Source: AG25 sp035604455
Lineage (GTDB): Bacteria; Gemmatimonadota; Gemmatimonadetes; Gemmatimonadales; GWC2-71-9
Length of the DNA: 14,502 bases
Assembly (NCBI GenBank): GCA_035604455.1
Contig: DATNIM010000126.1
Location: forward strand, 1-14,502
Direction of reading: 5' to 3'
Part shown: piece after piece, positions 14,128-14,502 of the stretch
Numbering within the stretch: the stretch's first letter is position 1
Layout: each line of letters begins with the position of its first letter
Notes under the pieces: model-generated
What the model was told of the DNA's origin: nothing
Seen by the model: the letters and a program-made list of their open reading frames with translations, nothing else
The model's database searches: none
Program-made: the position numbers and the translations under genes

Positions 14128-14502
14128 CTAATCGGCGGGTAGGGTTGCCGGCCGCTGGAAGAGTACGACCAGGTTGTAAGGGAGAGGGCGCCGAGATCGG
14201 ATGAACCGCAACCCCCAATGGTTCGCTTGTCGAGTGAGCCAGTGCACTGTGAAAAGGTTCATGCGGAACCCATGGGACGCTTTGACTCCCAACGCGTATA
14301 GATAGCCGCCGAGGGACGCGCGCGGGGCTTGAATCACCAACCTCCCGCCTGGTACCACGAGATCGCAAAGGTTTCGGAAAGCGATCTCTGGGCGTACGAC
14401 GAAATCCAGCACACCGGAGCACACGACGACGTCATACTGCGCGGCGAGATGGATATGCTCCACGTCGCCGACCAACGCTCGGTCAACCTTTCCCTTGAGG
14501 TT
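14128..14502 (-). CDS. Class I SAM-dependent methyltransferase, C-terminal part (5' end outside window)
   Basis: The last ~124 residues of a Rossmann-fold methyltransferase; the frame is open to the window edge (reading NLKGKVDRAL before the TTG at 14475). Visible are the acidic residue after strand 2-3 in GDVEHIHL, strand 4 AQYDVVVCSGVLDFV, the helix with an RPEIAFRNLCDLV segment, and the strand 5 turn VPGGRLVIQAP, which is motif III of the family. The Gly-rich SAM motif I must lie beyond the window. The substrate is unknown; this subfamily acts on lipids, quinones or sugars and is common in cell-envelope glycan clusters. The C-terminus has basic and aromatic residues typical of a substrate-binding cap. 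Confidence 0.85.
   Translation of the reverse strand, partial: NLKGKVDRALVGDVEHIHLAAQYDVVVCSGVLDFVVRPEIAFRNLCDLVVPGGRLVIQAPRASLGGYLYALGVKASHGFRMNLFTVHWLTRQANHWGLRFIRSRRPLPYNLVVLFQRPATLPAD

Overview
The window is GC-rich and gene-dense. An outer-membrane-type lipoprotein, a small beta-barrel-like protein ending in an aromatic residue, and periplasmic c-type cytochromes point to a diderm bacterium. A CtaG-type oxidase assembly factor, a two-subunit B-like heme-copper enzyme and a compact Rho are compatible with Gemmatimonadota or a neighbouring soil phylum. That placement is an inference from gene content, not a measured assignment. There is no insertion sequence, phage gene or CRISPR array; this looks like ordinary chromosome with several small transcription units.

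Layout. (1) 1-3267, plus strand: the 3' part of a secreted phospholipase C/acid-phosphatase-type phosphoesterase, a strong intrinsic terminator, then a membrane-anchored di-heme cytochrome c peroxidase (MauG/CcpA superfamily) with an extra imelysin-like N-terminal half. (2) 3408-6182, minus strand: a tight three-gene operon of CuA subunit II, heme-copper subunit I and a CtaG-like assembly factor. A perfect 14-bp palindrome lies 21 bp before its first start codon. (3) 6642-7769, minus: a lipoprotein with two collagen-like Gly-rich blocks. (4) 8056-8589, plus: a short barrel-like protein, possibly a remnant, with its own terminator. (5) 8918-10000, plus: a Rho-family ATPase with a compact RNA-binding region, meeting a convergent DoxX-family membrane gene (10035-10436) across a 34-bp spacer made of two hairpins. 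(6) 10683-12143, plus: an uncharacterised protein with a carboxypeptidase-regulatory-like N-terminus, convergent with a membrane diguanylate cyclase (12150-13394). (7) 13547-13724: two adjacent tRNA-Glu genes (CTC and TTC anticodons). (8) 14128-14502, minus: the C-terminal part of a SAM-dependent methyltransferase running off the window.

The most notable observation is the heme-copper subunit I. It keeps all six heme and copper histidines, but the residue four after the first copper histidine, where A- and B-family oxidases carry the cross-linked tyrosine, is asparagine. The tyrosine position used by cbb3 oxidases is not tyrosine either. Together with an intact CuA subunit, this suggests a cytochrome-c-fed nitric oxide reductase of the CuA-containing (NorSY/sNOR-like) kind rather than an ordinary oxidase. 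The palindrome in front of the operon would then be a candidate site for its regulator.
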